A stretch of DNA of 10,388 nt from Paludibacteraceae bacterium (GCA_017550055.1 JAFYMM010000166.1:1-10388), one strand, 5' to 3'; positions 1-7,502 are shown, counted from the stretch's first letter. The notes: a model not told the origin generated them from the letters alone. Numbers and translations are program-made.

Positions 1-1268
1 CATGGCTCATAATACGAAGGGAATACTGTGAAATCAAAACCTGCCAATAAATCGTAATACGACATATTAAATATGCCATCATCGCCCATCAAATAAGCTG
101 GCACAAATATCACTTTCACACGACTATCTATCGAATTATTAAATCCATAGAAACGGAAAGCATTCGACACAGGATCATTCCAAGGCTCTACGAGTTGATG
201 CGTAGTATAACAATCTCCTGGTTGCGACAAATCTTTTACTCCTTGTTGCCAACCTGGCACGAGAATAAACGCCACAAGTTGTCCGCTACCATTGTGATTC
301 AACTTATTCAACGCATTTATATATAGGTCTATACCCTTATTTTTATACTCATAACGACCCGATATAGCACACAATTTTGCATCATTTGAAACTGGATAAC
401 CAAGCAATTCCGAAGCTACTTCAAGCAATTTTGCACGCGAACGTTTAGCCAACTCTGTCAATGCCTTACCTTTTGGCACGAAATCAAGTTCAAAACCATT
501 AGGAGTAACCTCTGCCGAACGTATTTCTAATAATTGACCACACTCATCATCTGTAATTTCACTCACTGTTGTGAAACAATCAGCCAAATGCGCTGCACGT
601 TTCTCAATCGAGTGCTTACTTTCCACATTCAATTCTTGCGCCATTTGGTCACCAAAATATCCTGGCATATAGTCATATAAGGGTTTTCCATTACCTGCTA
701 TCGAACGCCCTACGGTTGTTGCATGTGTTGTAAACAATGTTGCAATTCGTGGTTCGAAATGCTTCAAATAGCAAAGGCCAAAGCCTGTCATCCACTCATT
801 AAAATGAGCTACAACCTTTTGGTCCTCTAGCTTATAGTAGTCATAAAACGCATGCATCACCATACCCGAAGCATAACCAAACATACTTGATTCGTCATAA
901 TCTCCGTATGCGTGCAACGAATCTACCTTAGCCGTTTCCCACATCAAACCATATATTTCATCTTTTTGCGCATATAGCGGAGTAAAATCCACAAGAATCG
1001 CCAACGGACGACCTGGCACTGTCCAACGTCCTACTCGCACTTTAAGACCAAATCGCTCCACCACATACTCAGCAAAGCCATCCAACTCTTGTGTTGGCTC
1101 AAAATAGATTGATTCTTGCTTTTTCCAAACATCAGGTCCTACAAAAACTACATTGTTCTCACCCACAAACTCAACCATCGACTGCGCACGAGTTGACAAA
1201 ACAGCGTAAATCCCACCTATTTTGTTGCAAACTTCCCAACTTGTTTCAAATATATAATTAGGTTTCAT
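1..1268 (-). CDS. Glycogen synthase, GT3 (eukaryote-like) family; 3' end beyond the window
   Basis: Extends alpha-1,4-glucan chains from a nucleotide-sugar donor in cytoplasmic glycogen storage. The frame is open from the ATG at 1268 to the left edge, giving 422 residues. It begins MKPNYIFETSWEVCNKIGG; K16-I-G-G matches the donor-binding KxGG of glycogen synthases. Further hallmarks of the GT3 family follow in order: HFNEWMTG, then FTTHATTVGRSIAG, then FTTVSEIT, then VTPNGFELDFVP, and finally FPSYYEP, which is cut by the window edge just before an expected Trp. These match animal/fungal glycogen synthases rather than the GT5 GlgA of enterobacteria, so I give no symbol. Bacteroidales members of this family are roughly 550 residues, so about a quarter is missing. 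The donor (UDP- or ADP-glucose) cannot be told from sequence. It has its own promoter and follows the lpxA terminator, so it is a separate transcription unit. Confidence 0.93.
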   Translation of the reverse strand, partial: MKPNYIFETSWEVCNKIGGIYAVLSTRAQSMVEFVGENNVVFVGPDVWKKQESIYFEPTQELDGFAEYVVERFGLKVRVGRWTVPGRPLAILVDFTPLYAQKDEIYGLMWETAKVDSLHAYGDYDESSMFGYASGMVMHAFYDYYKLEDQKVVAHFNEWMTGFGLCYLKHFEPRIATLFTTHATTVGRSIAGNGKPLYDYMPGYFGDQMAQELNVESKHSIEKRAAHLADCFTTVSEITDDECGQLLEIRSAEVTPNGFELDFVPKGKALTELAKRSRAKLLEVASELLGYPVSNDAKLCAISGRYEYKNKGIDLYINALNKLNHNGSGQLVAFILVPGWQQGVKDLSQPGDCYTTHQLVEPWNDPVSNAFRFYGFNNSIDSRVKVIFVPAYLMGDDGIFNMSYYDLLAGFDFTVFPSYYEP

Positions 1269-1325
1269 ACTCTTTAGTTATTAGATACAAAACACAAGAC
1301 AAAAGATTTCAAGCTCCTTTACCTT

Positions 1326-1335
1326 GCAAATTTGC
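1326..1335. promoter_or_regulatory. 10-bp palindrome in the glycogen synthase leader
   Basis: GCAAATTTGC is a perfect palindrome about 12-22 nt downstream of the predicted transcription start. Its place suits an operator, but it is short, AT-rich and occurs once, so chance is a serious alternative. Confidence 0.25.
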
Positions 1336-1354
1336 CTTATTAAGATTGGAAATG

Positions 1355-1386
1355 CAAAGTTACATAAAGATTTTTAGATATACAAA
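1355..1386 (-). promoter_or_regulatory. Bacteroidota-type promoter for glycogen synthase
   Basis: On the minus strand TTTG (1383-1386) is followed after 20 bases by TAACTTTG (1355-1362). This matches the primary sigma consensus of Bacteroidota (-33 TTTG, -7 TAnnTTTG, spacer 19-21) without a mismatch. Transcription would start near 1348, leaving a leader of about 80 nt before the ATG at 1268. Confidence 0.75.
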
Positions 1387-1470
1387 CATTTTGGCAAATA
1401 TTTTCAAATAAGAAATATCTACATTTTACACCATAAAATAGCTATTATCTCTGTAAATCAGAAACTTTAA

Positions 1471-1497
1471 TACTAAATGTACTAAATACACTAACCA
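1471..1497. repeat. Degenerate 9-bp tandem repeat
   Basis: Three adjacent 9-mers, TACTAAATG, TACTAAATA and CACTAACCA, follow one another. The first two differ by one base and the third is degenerate. It lies between the lpxA terminator and the glycogen synthase promoter, about 85 bp upstream of the -33 box. No function is evident. Confidence 0.4.
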
Positions 1498-1528
1498 AAC
1501 AAAAACATGTTATAAAACATATTTTTCA

Positions 1529-1566
1529 CATAAAAACAAAAGAGACGCAAAATATTGCGTCTCTTT
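1529..1566 (-). terminator. Rho-independent terminator after lpxA
   Basis: A perfect 12-bp stem (1539-1550 with 1555-1566, core AGAGACGCAA) has a 4-base loop. On the minus strand the stem is followed by TGTTTTTATG, a U-rich tail. No T-run follows on the plus strand, so it works in the minus direction. It begins 15 bases beyond the lpxA stop and closes the lipid A gene run. Confidence 0.85.
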
Positions 1567-1581
1567 CTAAATCTTGTTACT

Positions 1582-2349
1582 TTATTTTATAATTCCTCGT
1601 GCCGAATTACGCACAAAAAGCAATATTTCATCACGCTCTGCTGTTGCTGAAAACTCCGATTCTATTTTTGCTATTGCGTCAGATGTATTCAACCCTGAAT
1701 TATATATCAATCGGTATATATCTTGAACATTGTTTATCTGTTCATTAGTATATCCACGACGTCGCAACCCAATAGAGTTAATACCTGCATACGTAATAGG
1801 CTCTCTACCTACAGTCACAAATGGCGGAATATCTTTCGTCACCTTCGAACCTCCTTGAATCATCGTATGTTTACCAATATGCGTGAATTGATGCACAAGC
1901 GTACCACCACCTATCACTGCAAAATCAGCCACTTCCACCTCACCTGCCAACTGTGTCGAGTTGCTCATAATAATGTTATTACCTAAAATACAATCGTGCG
2001 CCACATGGCAATATGCCATAATCAAACAATTATCTCCAATAATCGTTTTTCCACGAGATGCTGTTCCTCTATGCACTGTCGCACATTCTCTGATTGTTGT
2101 ATTATTTCCAATTATAACAAGCGAATCCTCTCCTTTGAATTTCAAATCTTGAGGTTCTGCTCCTATCACTGCTCCGGGAAAAACCGTACAGTTCTCGCCA
2201 ATACGTGTTCCTGAAAGTATCACTGCATTACTACGAATACGCGAACCTGCACCTATCACCACATTTTTATCAATAGTAACAAATGGTTCAATCACCACAT
2301 TATCTGCAATTTTTGCCTCTGGGTGAATATATGCTAATGGTTGTTTCAT
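1582..2349 (-). CDS. lpxA: UDP-N-acetylglucosamine O-acyltransferase LpxA
   Basis: First step of lipid A synthesis: moves a 3-hydroxyacyl chain from acyl-ACP to the 3-OH of UDP-GlcNAc in the cytoplasm. The 255 residues match the family length of about 255-265. Residues 1-180 show the hexapeptide pattern ([IV]-G-x-x-x-x) of a left-handed beta helix. The catalytic-base motif is HVAHDC, with H118 aligning to E. coli His125. The C-terminal helical part carries the conserved INSIGLRRRGY segment. By hand alignment the acyl-length 'ruler' region reads MIQGGS where E. coli has MVGGCS; the effect on chain length is unknown. It starts 44 bases after the lpxC-fabZ stop and is the last gene before the terminator. 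Reversibility of this step in enterobacteria makes LpxC the committed step. Confidence 0.96.
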   Translation of the reverse strand: MKQPLAYIHPEAKIADNVVIEPFVTIDKNVVIGAGSRIRSNAVILSGTRIGENCTVFPGAVIGAEPQDLKFKGEDSLVIIGNNTTIRECATVHRGTASRGKTIIGDNCLIMAYCHVAHDCILGNNIIMSNSTQLAGEVEVADFAVIGGGTLVHQFTHIGKHTMIQGGSKVTKDIPPFVTVGREPITYAGINSIGLRRRGYTNEQINNVQDIYRLIYNSGLNTSDAIAKIESEFSATAERDEILLFVRNSARGIIK

Positions 2350-2393
2350 ATTTAATCTAAAATATCAAGCAATGAGATTATCATCACTAATTA

Positions 2394-3776
2394 TTATTTA
2401 TTCTTAACTATTTGAGCAGTCATCTCTGCCTCTGTCGTAATCTTACCATTCACAAAGCAATAACCTTTGATTGTTGCTAAACCACGACGTATAGGCGATG
2501 TCAACATCACTTTCATTACGATTGTGTCACCTGGCACTACTTTGTTACGGAATTTCACACCGTCAATTTTCAAGAAGTACGTCGAATATGCTTTAGGGTC
2601 TTCTACTTGCGACAACACAAGAATACCCGCACATTGCGCCATTGCCTCTACATGCAACACACCTGGCATAACTGGTTCATCTGGGAAATGACCAATAAAA
2701 TGCATTTCGTTGAATGTCGCATTCTTTATTGCTACTATATGATTATCACCCACTTCCATCACTTTGTCAACTAAAAGGAATGGATAACGGTGTGGCAACA
2801 ATTCTTTGATTTGGTTAATATCAAGCACTGGTTTTGCATCAATTGCAATCACTGGTGCAAACACCTCTTGCTTGCGTATCTCTTTGCGAATTTGTTTTGC
2901 AAATGCTGTATTCACTCCATGTCCTGGACATACTGCTATTACACGACCTTTTATCGGACGTCCAATCAATGCCAAATCGCCTATCACGTCAAGCAATTTA
3001 TGACGTGCTGGCTCATTATCAAATTGCAATGGTCCATTCAAATACCCCAATTCCGACACTTGTGGTGCTTCTTGACCCAAAAGTGATGCTATTTTGTTCA
3101 ATTGCTCTTGTTCTGCTTCTTGGTCATAAATCACCAATGCGTTATTCAAATCGCCTCCTTTAATCAACCCGACCTCTACCAATTGTGCTATCTCGCGAAC
3201 AAACACAAACGTACGACATCCTGCCACTTCTGCTTCGAAATCTTTCATCGAATCAAGTATTGCATATTGGTTACCCAACACACATGAGTCATAACTTACC
3301 ATTGCTTGTACCGAAAATTCTGTGTCTGGCAATATAGTAATCGACGATTTACCATCTTCCGATGTAAATACTTTTTTCGATGTTACTTCATAGTACTCTT
3401 TCTCTGCCGATTGTTCTTCTACTCCTACACTATTTATAGCTTCAATAAATGGTTTTGCACTTCCATCGAGAATAGGAAATTCTGGCGCATTCACCTCAAT
3501 CTCACAGTTATCTACACCTACTGCATACAACGCTGCCATACAGTGTTCTATTGTGCTAACCTTCACATCTCCTTTTGCCAATACTGTTCCACGTTCTGTT
3601 GCTATTACATTTTCAGCCAATGCTGGAATTTCATTATCTGTTTCTAAATCAACTCGACGCACCACTCGACCTGTATTCTCAGCCGCTGGTTTCACTGTCA
3701 ATACCACATTCAATCCTGTATGCAACCCTTTGCCCTCAAGAGTAAAAGGTGCTTTCAATGTCATTTGTTTTGCCAT
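2394..3776 (-). CDS. lpxC-fabZ: LpxC-FabZ fusion: UDP-3-O-acyl-GlcNAc deacetylase / 3-hydroxyacyl-ACP dehydratase
   Basis: A bifunctional cytoplasmic protein of 460 residues. The LpxC part (about 1-305) removes acetate from UDP-3-O-acyl-GlcNAc, the committed step of lipid A synthesis. Zinc ligands are H78, H259 and D263 (in HKLLDVIGD), with E77 and H286 (PGHGVN) as likely catalytic residues. The FabZ part (about 315-460) dehydrates 3-hydroxyacyl-ACP in fatty acid elongation. It carries LLPHRYPFLLVD, then GHFPDEPVMPGVLHVEAMAQ with catalytic H363 and E377, spaced 14 residues apart as in E. coli FabZ. The fusion is known from Bacteroidota. Both halves draw on the same 3-hydroxyacyl-ACP pool, so one polypeptide fixes their ratio. 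No frameshift or missing active-site residue is seen. It lies 79 bases after lpxD and 44 before lpxA. Confidence 0.96.
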   Translation of the reverse strand: MAKQMTLKAPFTLEGKGLHTGLNVVLTVKPAAENTGRVVRRVDLETDNEIPALAENVIATERGTVLAKGDVKVSTIEHCMAALYAVGVDNCEIEVNAPEFPILDGSAKPFIEAINSVGVEEQSAEKEYYEVTSKKVFTSEDGKSSITILPDTEFSVQAMVSYDSCVLGNQYAILDSMKDFEAEVAGCRTFVFVREIAQLVEVGLIKGGDLNNALVIYDQEAEQEQLNKIASLLGQEAPQVSELGYLNGPLQFDNEPARHKLLDVIGDLALIGRPIKGRVIAVCPGHGVNTAFAKQIRKEIRKQEVFAPVIAIDAKPVLDINQIKELLPHRYPFLLVDKVMEVGDNHIVAIKNATFNEMHFIGHFPDEPVMPGVLHVEAMAQCAGILVLSQVEDPKAYSTYFLKIDGVKFRNKVVPGDTIVMKVMLTSPIRRGLATIKGYCFVNGKITTEAEMTAQIVKNK

Positions 3777-3829
3777 ATAATTAGATTTTTTCAGATTTCA
3801 ACAACAAGACTTTTTCTATCTAACATCTT

Positions 3830-3852
3830 GTGTCTATAATCTAGTGTCTATA
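3830..3852. repeat. Short direct repeat GTGTCTATA in the lpxD-lpxC gap
   Basis: GTGTCTATA occurs at 3830-3838 and 3844-3852, a 14-base period, inside the 79-base gap between lpxD and lpxC-fabZ. The flanks also carry TCTA words. No -7 box (TAnnTTTG) is present on the minus strand here, so lpxC-fabZ probably depends on upstream transcription. Confidence 0.45.
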
Positions 3853-3855
3853 TTT

Positions 3856-4878
3856 CTATTTAATTTTCTTTTCTAAATCATAAATTTTGTGCGCCAAATC
3901 TGGCAATTGCTTTTGCAATACATTCAATTTTCTGAATCCCATAATTGGCATCACTGGATAGCCTTGCCACACCTTATTTGGCTCTTTAATTGTGCTTGTT
4001 ACCCCCGATTTTCCACCGAAAATCGAACCGTCTGCAATCGTTATATGTCCTGCAACGCCTACTTGCCCTCCAAACATACAATGTTTACCTATCTTGGTCG
4101 AACCTGCAATTCCCGATTGTGCAGCAATCACCGTATCTTCTCCTATTTCCACATTATGAGCCACTTGCACAAGATTGTCTATCTTCACTCCTCTGCGAAT
4201 TATTGTCGAACCCATCGTTGCTCTATCCACCGTAGTATTCGCACCCAACTCCACATCATCCTCTATCACTACATTCCCTATTTGCGGTATTTTATGATAA
4301 TGACCCTCTGCATCTGGCGCATGACCGAATCCATCACTACCAACCACTACTCCTGCATGCAACACACAACGCTTTCCAATGCGACATCCTTCATAAATCT
4401 TCACTCCTGCATATATCACACTATCATCTCCCACCACTACATTGTCATCTATAACCGTATTTGCATAAATCTTCACATTATTGCCTATCACCACATTAGC
4501 CCCAATCACCACAAACGCTCCTACATAAACATTCTCTCCCAACTTAGCTGTTTCATGAATATCTGATTTTGCACTTATTCCCTGCTTTTTAGGCTTAAAA
4601 CTATCAACCAAAGTGAGCAATTTAGCCAAACATTCATACGCATTATCTACTCGTATCAACGTAGTCGTCAATGATTGCTCTGCCACAAAATCCTTATTCA
4701 CCAAACATGCCGACGCTTGTGTGGTATATATGTATTGTGTATATTTAGGATTCGACAAGAATGTCAATGTTCCAGGGCGACCTTCCTCTATCTTCGACAA
4801 CTCCGACACCTTCAATGCTCCATCTCCTTCCACCGTCCCCTTCAAATAATCAGCTATCTGCTGCACCGTAAATTCCAT
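3856..4878 (-). CDS. lpxD: UDP-3-O-(3-hydroxyacyl)glucosamine N-acyltransferase LpxD
   Basis: Third step of lipid A synthesis: adds a 3-hydroxyacyl chain from ACP to the 2-amine of UDP-3-O-acyl-glucosamine. I choose the ATG at 4878 (MEFTVQQIADYLKG, 340 residues), because LpxD proteins usually begin this way. The frame also has a TTG three codons upstream at 4887. Residues 1-100 form the uridine-binding N-terminal domain (GTLTFLSNPKY). Residues about 105-310 are hexapeptide repeats of the left-handed beta helix. The catalytic His is H241 in QVAHNVEIG, matching E. coli His239. The C-terminus (RKLNVLQKQLPDLAHKIYDLEKKIK) forms the usual terminal helix. The gene order lpxD, lpxC-fabZ, lpxA follows the familiar Bacteroidota cluster. 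Confidence 0.95.
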   Translation of the reverse strand: MEFTVQQIADYLKGTVEGDGALKVSELSKIEEGRPGTLTFLSNPKYTQYIYTTQASACLVNKDFVAEQSLTTTLIRVDNAYECLAKLLTLVDSFKPKKQGISAKSDIHETAKLGENVYVGAFVVIGANVVIGNNVKIYANTVIDDNVVVGDDSVIYAGVKIYEGCRIGKRCVLHAGVVVGSDGFGHAPDAEGHYHKIPQIGNVVIEDDVELGANTTVDRATMGSTIIRRGVKIDNLVQVAHNVEIGEDTVIAAQSGIAGSTKIGKHCMFGGQVGVAGHITIADGSIFGGKSGVTSTIKEPNKVWQGYPVMPIMGFRKLNVLQKQLPDLAHKIYDLEKKIK

Positions 4879-4970
4879 ATATTTCAAAGTTGAAAATTAG
4901 TACTCCAATCCCACAATCAACAACACTATTTATTAATTATTTATAAATCAGCTACCGAATAACTAATCAT

Positions 4971-5019
4971 GAATCGTGAACCGAAGGTCACGAGCCTTCA
5001 GGCGAGTAATTATGAATTA
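4971..5019. repeat. GC-rich palindromic element between the HD gene and lpxD
   Basis: The 133-base gap 4888-5020 is AT-rich except for this element. GAAGG (4983-4987) pairs with CCTTC (4995-4999), extended by CC/GG at 4981-4982 and 5001-5002 across a one-base bulge. TCGTGA (4974-4979) pairs with TCACGA (4988-4993), so the two stems overlap and exclude each other. A third short inverted repeat, TAATT-ATG-AATTA (5007-5019), directly abuts the HD gene stop. No T-run follows on the minus strand, so it is not a normal terminator. A REP-like dispersed element or an RNA processing site between HD and lpxD are possibilities. Confidence 0.5.
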
Positions 5020-5020
5020 T

Positions 5021-6250
5021 TTAATATATCGGCATATAAAACAAATATCTCTTCTCTATCACCTCTCTCATCATATCCACATTCATCATATCCGACGCAT
5101 GTGCCACATCATCCAATCGCCCATCGCCATACATAATCATAATATTTGCTCCGTCAGGATTGTATGTGTTACTTCTCACCGACTCTTCTACATAAAAATA
5201 GCGTGCTAAATTTTCATCTATGCCGAATCTCTCTGCATATTGAAGTTTCAAATTCTCGGTGCTATACAACAACATATCGTCGCCCGATACTGCCTTAAAG
5301 AATCTGCGCTCAATAAATCCTCTCGACAACTCTCTCAATACCACATCTTCTGCCTTCATCCACACCTTCACTGCCGACATCACATCCACGTCATCCAACT
5401 CCACATATCTTTTCAATACATAATCCGTATCAAACAAACTCGCATCTACATCGTTCTCCAAAAAATATTTCAACGCTGGCGTTGCAAACAAATCAACTCC
5501 ACTTTTTATCAACTCCTTAGCCCTACGCAATATGTTCACCAACATCTTTTCTGCTGCCACCGAAGTCTTATGCAAATATACTTGCCAATACATAAATCTT
5601 CGAGCTACCAAGAAATTCTCAATCGAATATATACCCTTCGCCTCTACCACCAACTTATCGTCCGACACATTCAGCATTTTTATAATTCGAGCTGCACCTA
5701 TCGAACCCTCCATCACGCCCGTAAAGAAACAATCCCTACACAAATAATCCATCCTATCCATATCCAACTGCGACGAAATCAATTGGTGCAAAAATCTTTT
5801 TTCGTATTTGTCTGTGAAAATACTTATTGCCAACGCCAATCGTCCACCCATCTCCTCGTTTATCAACTCCATCATCTTCAACGACAACTCCTCATGCGAC
5901 ACTCCTTTTATAATCGTATGCTCCAATACATGCGAAAAAGGCCCATGACCTATGTCATGCAACAACATCGCTGCCAACACCCCATTCTCCTCTGCCGCTG
6001 TAATCACATGCCCCTTCAATCTCAACTGCTTAACTGCCTCTCCCACCAAGTGCATCGCTCCCAACGAATGTTGAAATCTCGTATGCTGTGCTCCTGGATA
6101 CACCACATTCGCCAATCCCAACTGCTTGATGCGTGTCAACCTCTGAAACAACGGATGTTGCACCAACTCATAAATCAACTCATTCGGTATCGTAATAAAG
6201 CCCAATACTGGGTCATTTATAATCTTGTTCTTATTCCTCGCTACAAACAT
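5021..6250 (-). CDS. HD-domain phosphohydrolase (SAMHD1/dGTPase-like)
   Basis: A cytoplasmic metal-dependent phosphohydrolase of 409 residues; the substrate is not known from sequence, with nucleotides or dNTPs likely by superfamily. The N-terminus INDPVLGFITIP and FQRLTRIKQLGL is typical of this subfamily. Likely metal ligands are H61 (TRFQHSLGAMH), H98-D99 (LLHDIGHGPFSH) and D165 in QLDMDRMDYLCRD, so the HD site looks intact. Residues 200-409 are a helical C-terminal region. Bacteroidota commonly carry such a gene directly upstream of lpxD, which suggests a link to envelope synthesis or its timing, but no role is proven. Its start lies 6 bases after the stop of the Wzz-like gene, so the two are almost surely co-transcribed. 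Confidence 0.9.
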   Translation of the reverse strand: MFVARNKNKIINDPVLGFITIPNELIYELVQHPLFQRLTRIKQLGLANVVYPGAQHTRFQHSLGAMHLVGEAVKQLRLKGHVITAAEENGVLAAMLLHDIGHGPFSHVLEHTIIKGVSHEELSLKMMELINEEMGGRLALAISIFTDKYEKRFLHQLISSQLDMDRMDYLCRDCFFTGVMEGSIGAARIIKMLNVSDDKLVVEAKGIYSIENFLVARRFMYWQVYLHKTSVAAEKMLVNILRRAKELIKSGVDLFATPALKYFLENDVDASLFDTDYVLKRYVELDDVDVMSAVKVWMKAEDVVLRELSRGFIERRFFKAVSGDDMLLYSTENLKLQYAERFGIDENLARYFYVEESVRSNTYNPDGANIMIMYGDGRLDDVAHASDMMNVDMMREVIEKRYLFYMPIY

Positions 6251-6256
6251 CCTATC

Positions 6257-7186
6257 TTATTTCTCTTTCAAAAAAGCAACAATAATCTCTCTATATCTAA
6301 TCATCAACACCACAATCATACCCAAAATTCCACCTACCAACAAACCGATAGCATATTTATACACTGGAGGCAAGAAATAAGGCACAAATGGTGTTTGGAA
6401 ATTAAGAATCTCTGGTGTCAACATATTTTGCATATCCAAATGATTCTTATGCTCCAACACAACCATCATCGCGTCGTAATACAAACTTTGTTTACTACCA
6501 ATAATAAAATCCTTATGCTCCATCATCACCAAACTACGAGGTCTCTCAAAATAATCATATACCGAGAAACTATCCAATCGAGCCAACTCTCTCGTAAAAT
6601 AATCCAAACGGTCCTTTTGCACCGCTTTACAACGCTCGAACGACTTAACTATATACTCTTGCGAATTAAAAAAGTTCTTCAACGCTACCTCAAACGATGT
6701 CAAATCATCCATCCCTTTCACCTTCAACACCAAGTGAATTCTATCTCTCATAACAAGATTTATCGTATCACTCAAACTCACTCGTCTATCCTCATCAATA
6801 TAGTCCACCACCGAATCTGCATTACAGTCAATCACATTATAAAAATCCAATCTACTAAACGCATCTAACAACTCTTCCGACAATCCATACTCTATCTTCT
6901 CTGCTCTTGGCAACATCAAAAAGTCAATAATCCCCTCTTGCACAACTTCGCGCATTCCTTCAGCATACACTATCGTAGCATGCCCCTTATATGTAGTCGC
7001 AAACTTCTTCGACCACAACCATCCACCCGCAAGACCCAAAGCCGCAAACAAAAATACAACCCAAAAATATTGCAATCCCAAACGCACCAAACCCAAGAAC
7101 AACACAGCAACATTTTTAACCAATTTACTTAAAGCCTTAAAACAAAGCAAAATAAAATCAAATAAACTCATATCTCTATTTTCCAT
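6257..7186 (-). CDS. Wzz/chain-length-determinant-like inner membrane protein
   Basis: A 309-residue protein starting MENRDMSLFDFILLC. The architecture is that of polysaccharide co-polymerases (Wzz-like): a transmembrane segment at about 37-57 (LQYFWVVFLFAALGLAGGWLW), a periplasmic domain of about 220 residues, and a second transmembrane segment at about 278-297 (YAIGLLVGGILGMIVVLMI) after a Pro-rich stretch (TPFVPYFLPP). The short cytoplasmic tail is basic. The middle has no motif I recognise, so the function rests on topology only; Wzz proteins set polysaccharide chain length. The frame is open further upstream to an ATG at 7264, but a promoter -7 box (7214-7221) lies inside that extension and TSS would fall near 7207, so I start at 7186. 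MSLFD at 7171 is an alternative start. It heads the lipid A run. Confidence 0.8.
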   Translation of the reverse strand: MENRDMSLFDFILLCFKALSKLVKNVAVLFLGLVRLGLQYFWVVFLFAALGLAGGWLWSKKFATTYKGHATIVYAEGMREVVQEGIIDFLMLPRAEKIEYGLSEELLDAFSRLDFYNVIDCNADSVVDYIDEDRRVSLSDTINLVMRDRIHLVLKVKGMDDLTSFEVALKNFFNSQEYIVKSFERCKAVQKDRLDYFTRELARLDSFSVYDYFERPRSLVMMEHKDFIIGSKQSLYYDAMMVVLEHKNHLDMQNMLTPEILNFQTPFVPYFLPPVYKYAIGLLVGGILGMIVVLMIRYREIIVAFLKEK

Positions 7187-7213
7187 AATATTCAGTATAT
7201 AATTAATAATCTG

Positions 7214-7245
7214 CAAAGATACAAAAAAAAACTGAACCCCACAAT
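7214..7245 (-). promoter_or_regulatory. Promoter of the Wzz-like/HD/lpx gene run
   Basis: On the minus strand TATCTTTG (7214-7221) is a perfect -7 box. Twenty bases upstream is ATTG (7242-7245), three of four matches to the -33 TTTG. The spacer includes a run of T's. Transcription would begin near 7207, about 20 nt before the ATG at 7186. No other promoter this good lies between here and lpxA, so it may drive the whole run. Confidence 0.6.
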
Positions 7246-7406
7246 ACCCCCACCCATTCCTCATTACCCAAATCCTTACACTATCCCCAATTCTTCGCCA
7301 GTTTCATTAAAAATCCAAAACAAAATCCCACAAAAACAAAAGACTACAATCAATAATCTCCACCTGTAAGATATCACACCACCCACATACTCCCAAAAAG
7401 AAGCAA

Positions 7407-7436
7407 CAAAGATATACAATTGATTTTCAAAACAAA
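7407..7436 (-). promoter_or_regulatory. Possible second minus-strand promoter
   Basis: A second perfect -7 box, TATCTTTG (7407-7414), has TTTG 18 bases upstream (7433-7436), a slightly short spacer. It points at the Wzz-like gene and would give a leader of about 210 nt with no ORF worth calling. It may be a second start site, a small RNA promoter, or chance in AT-rich DNA. Confidence 0.35.
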
Positions 7437-7502
7437 ACAAATTAAATTCCCTCTCCCCTCACAATACTTAAAAAAAATTGACCCTAATTAATAGTAAAAC
7501 CA

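Larger units (their letters stand above)
1269..1581. other. Intergenic region between lpxA and the glycogen synthase gene
   Basis: This 313-base AT-rich gap contains no supported gene. From right to left it holds the lpxA terminator hairpin (1539-1566), a degenerate 9-bp triplication (1471-1497), the glycogen synthase promoter (1355-1386) and a roughly 80-nt leader that contains a 10-bp palindrome (1326-1335). The minus-strand leader also carries AAAGGAG at about 1314-1320. It lies some 45 nt before the start codon, too far to act as a ribosome binding site for it. Confidence 0.8.

Noticed and set aside
4879..4887. TTG start for lpxD at 4887
   Set aside because: The ATG at 4878 gives the usual LpxD beginning MEFT, and TTG starts are rare in this group.
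4885..4892. CAACTTTG as a -7 box for lpxD
   Set aside because: The first base does not match TAnnTTTG, no -33 TTTG is found at the right spacing, and the start site would fall at the ATG itself.
4981..5002. GC hairpin as a terminator for the HD gene
   Set aside because: No U-tract follows on the minus strand.
5574..5581. Minus-strand TATATTTG as an internal promoter in the HD gene
   Set aside because: It matches the -7 consensus but lacks a -33 TTTG 19-21 bases upstream and lies in coding sequence.
5240..6868. Plus-strand open frame of 542 codons antisense to the HD and Wzz-like genes
   Set aside because: It crosses two genes with strong family or topology evidence. Its translation is a low-complexity mix of His, Gln, Ile and Arg with no domain, as expected from reading AT-rich codons backwards.
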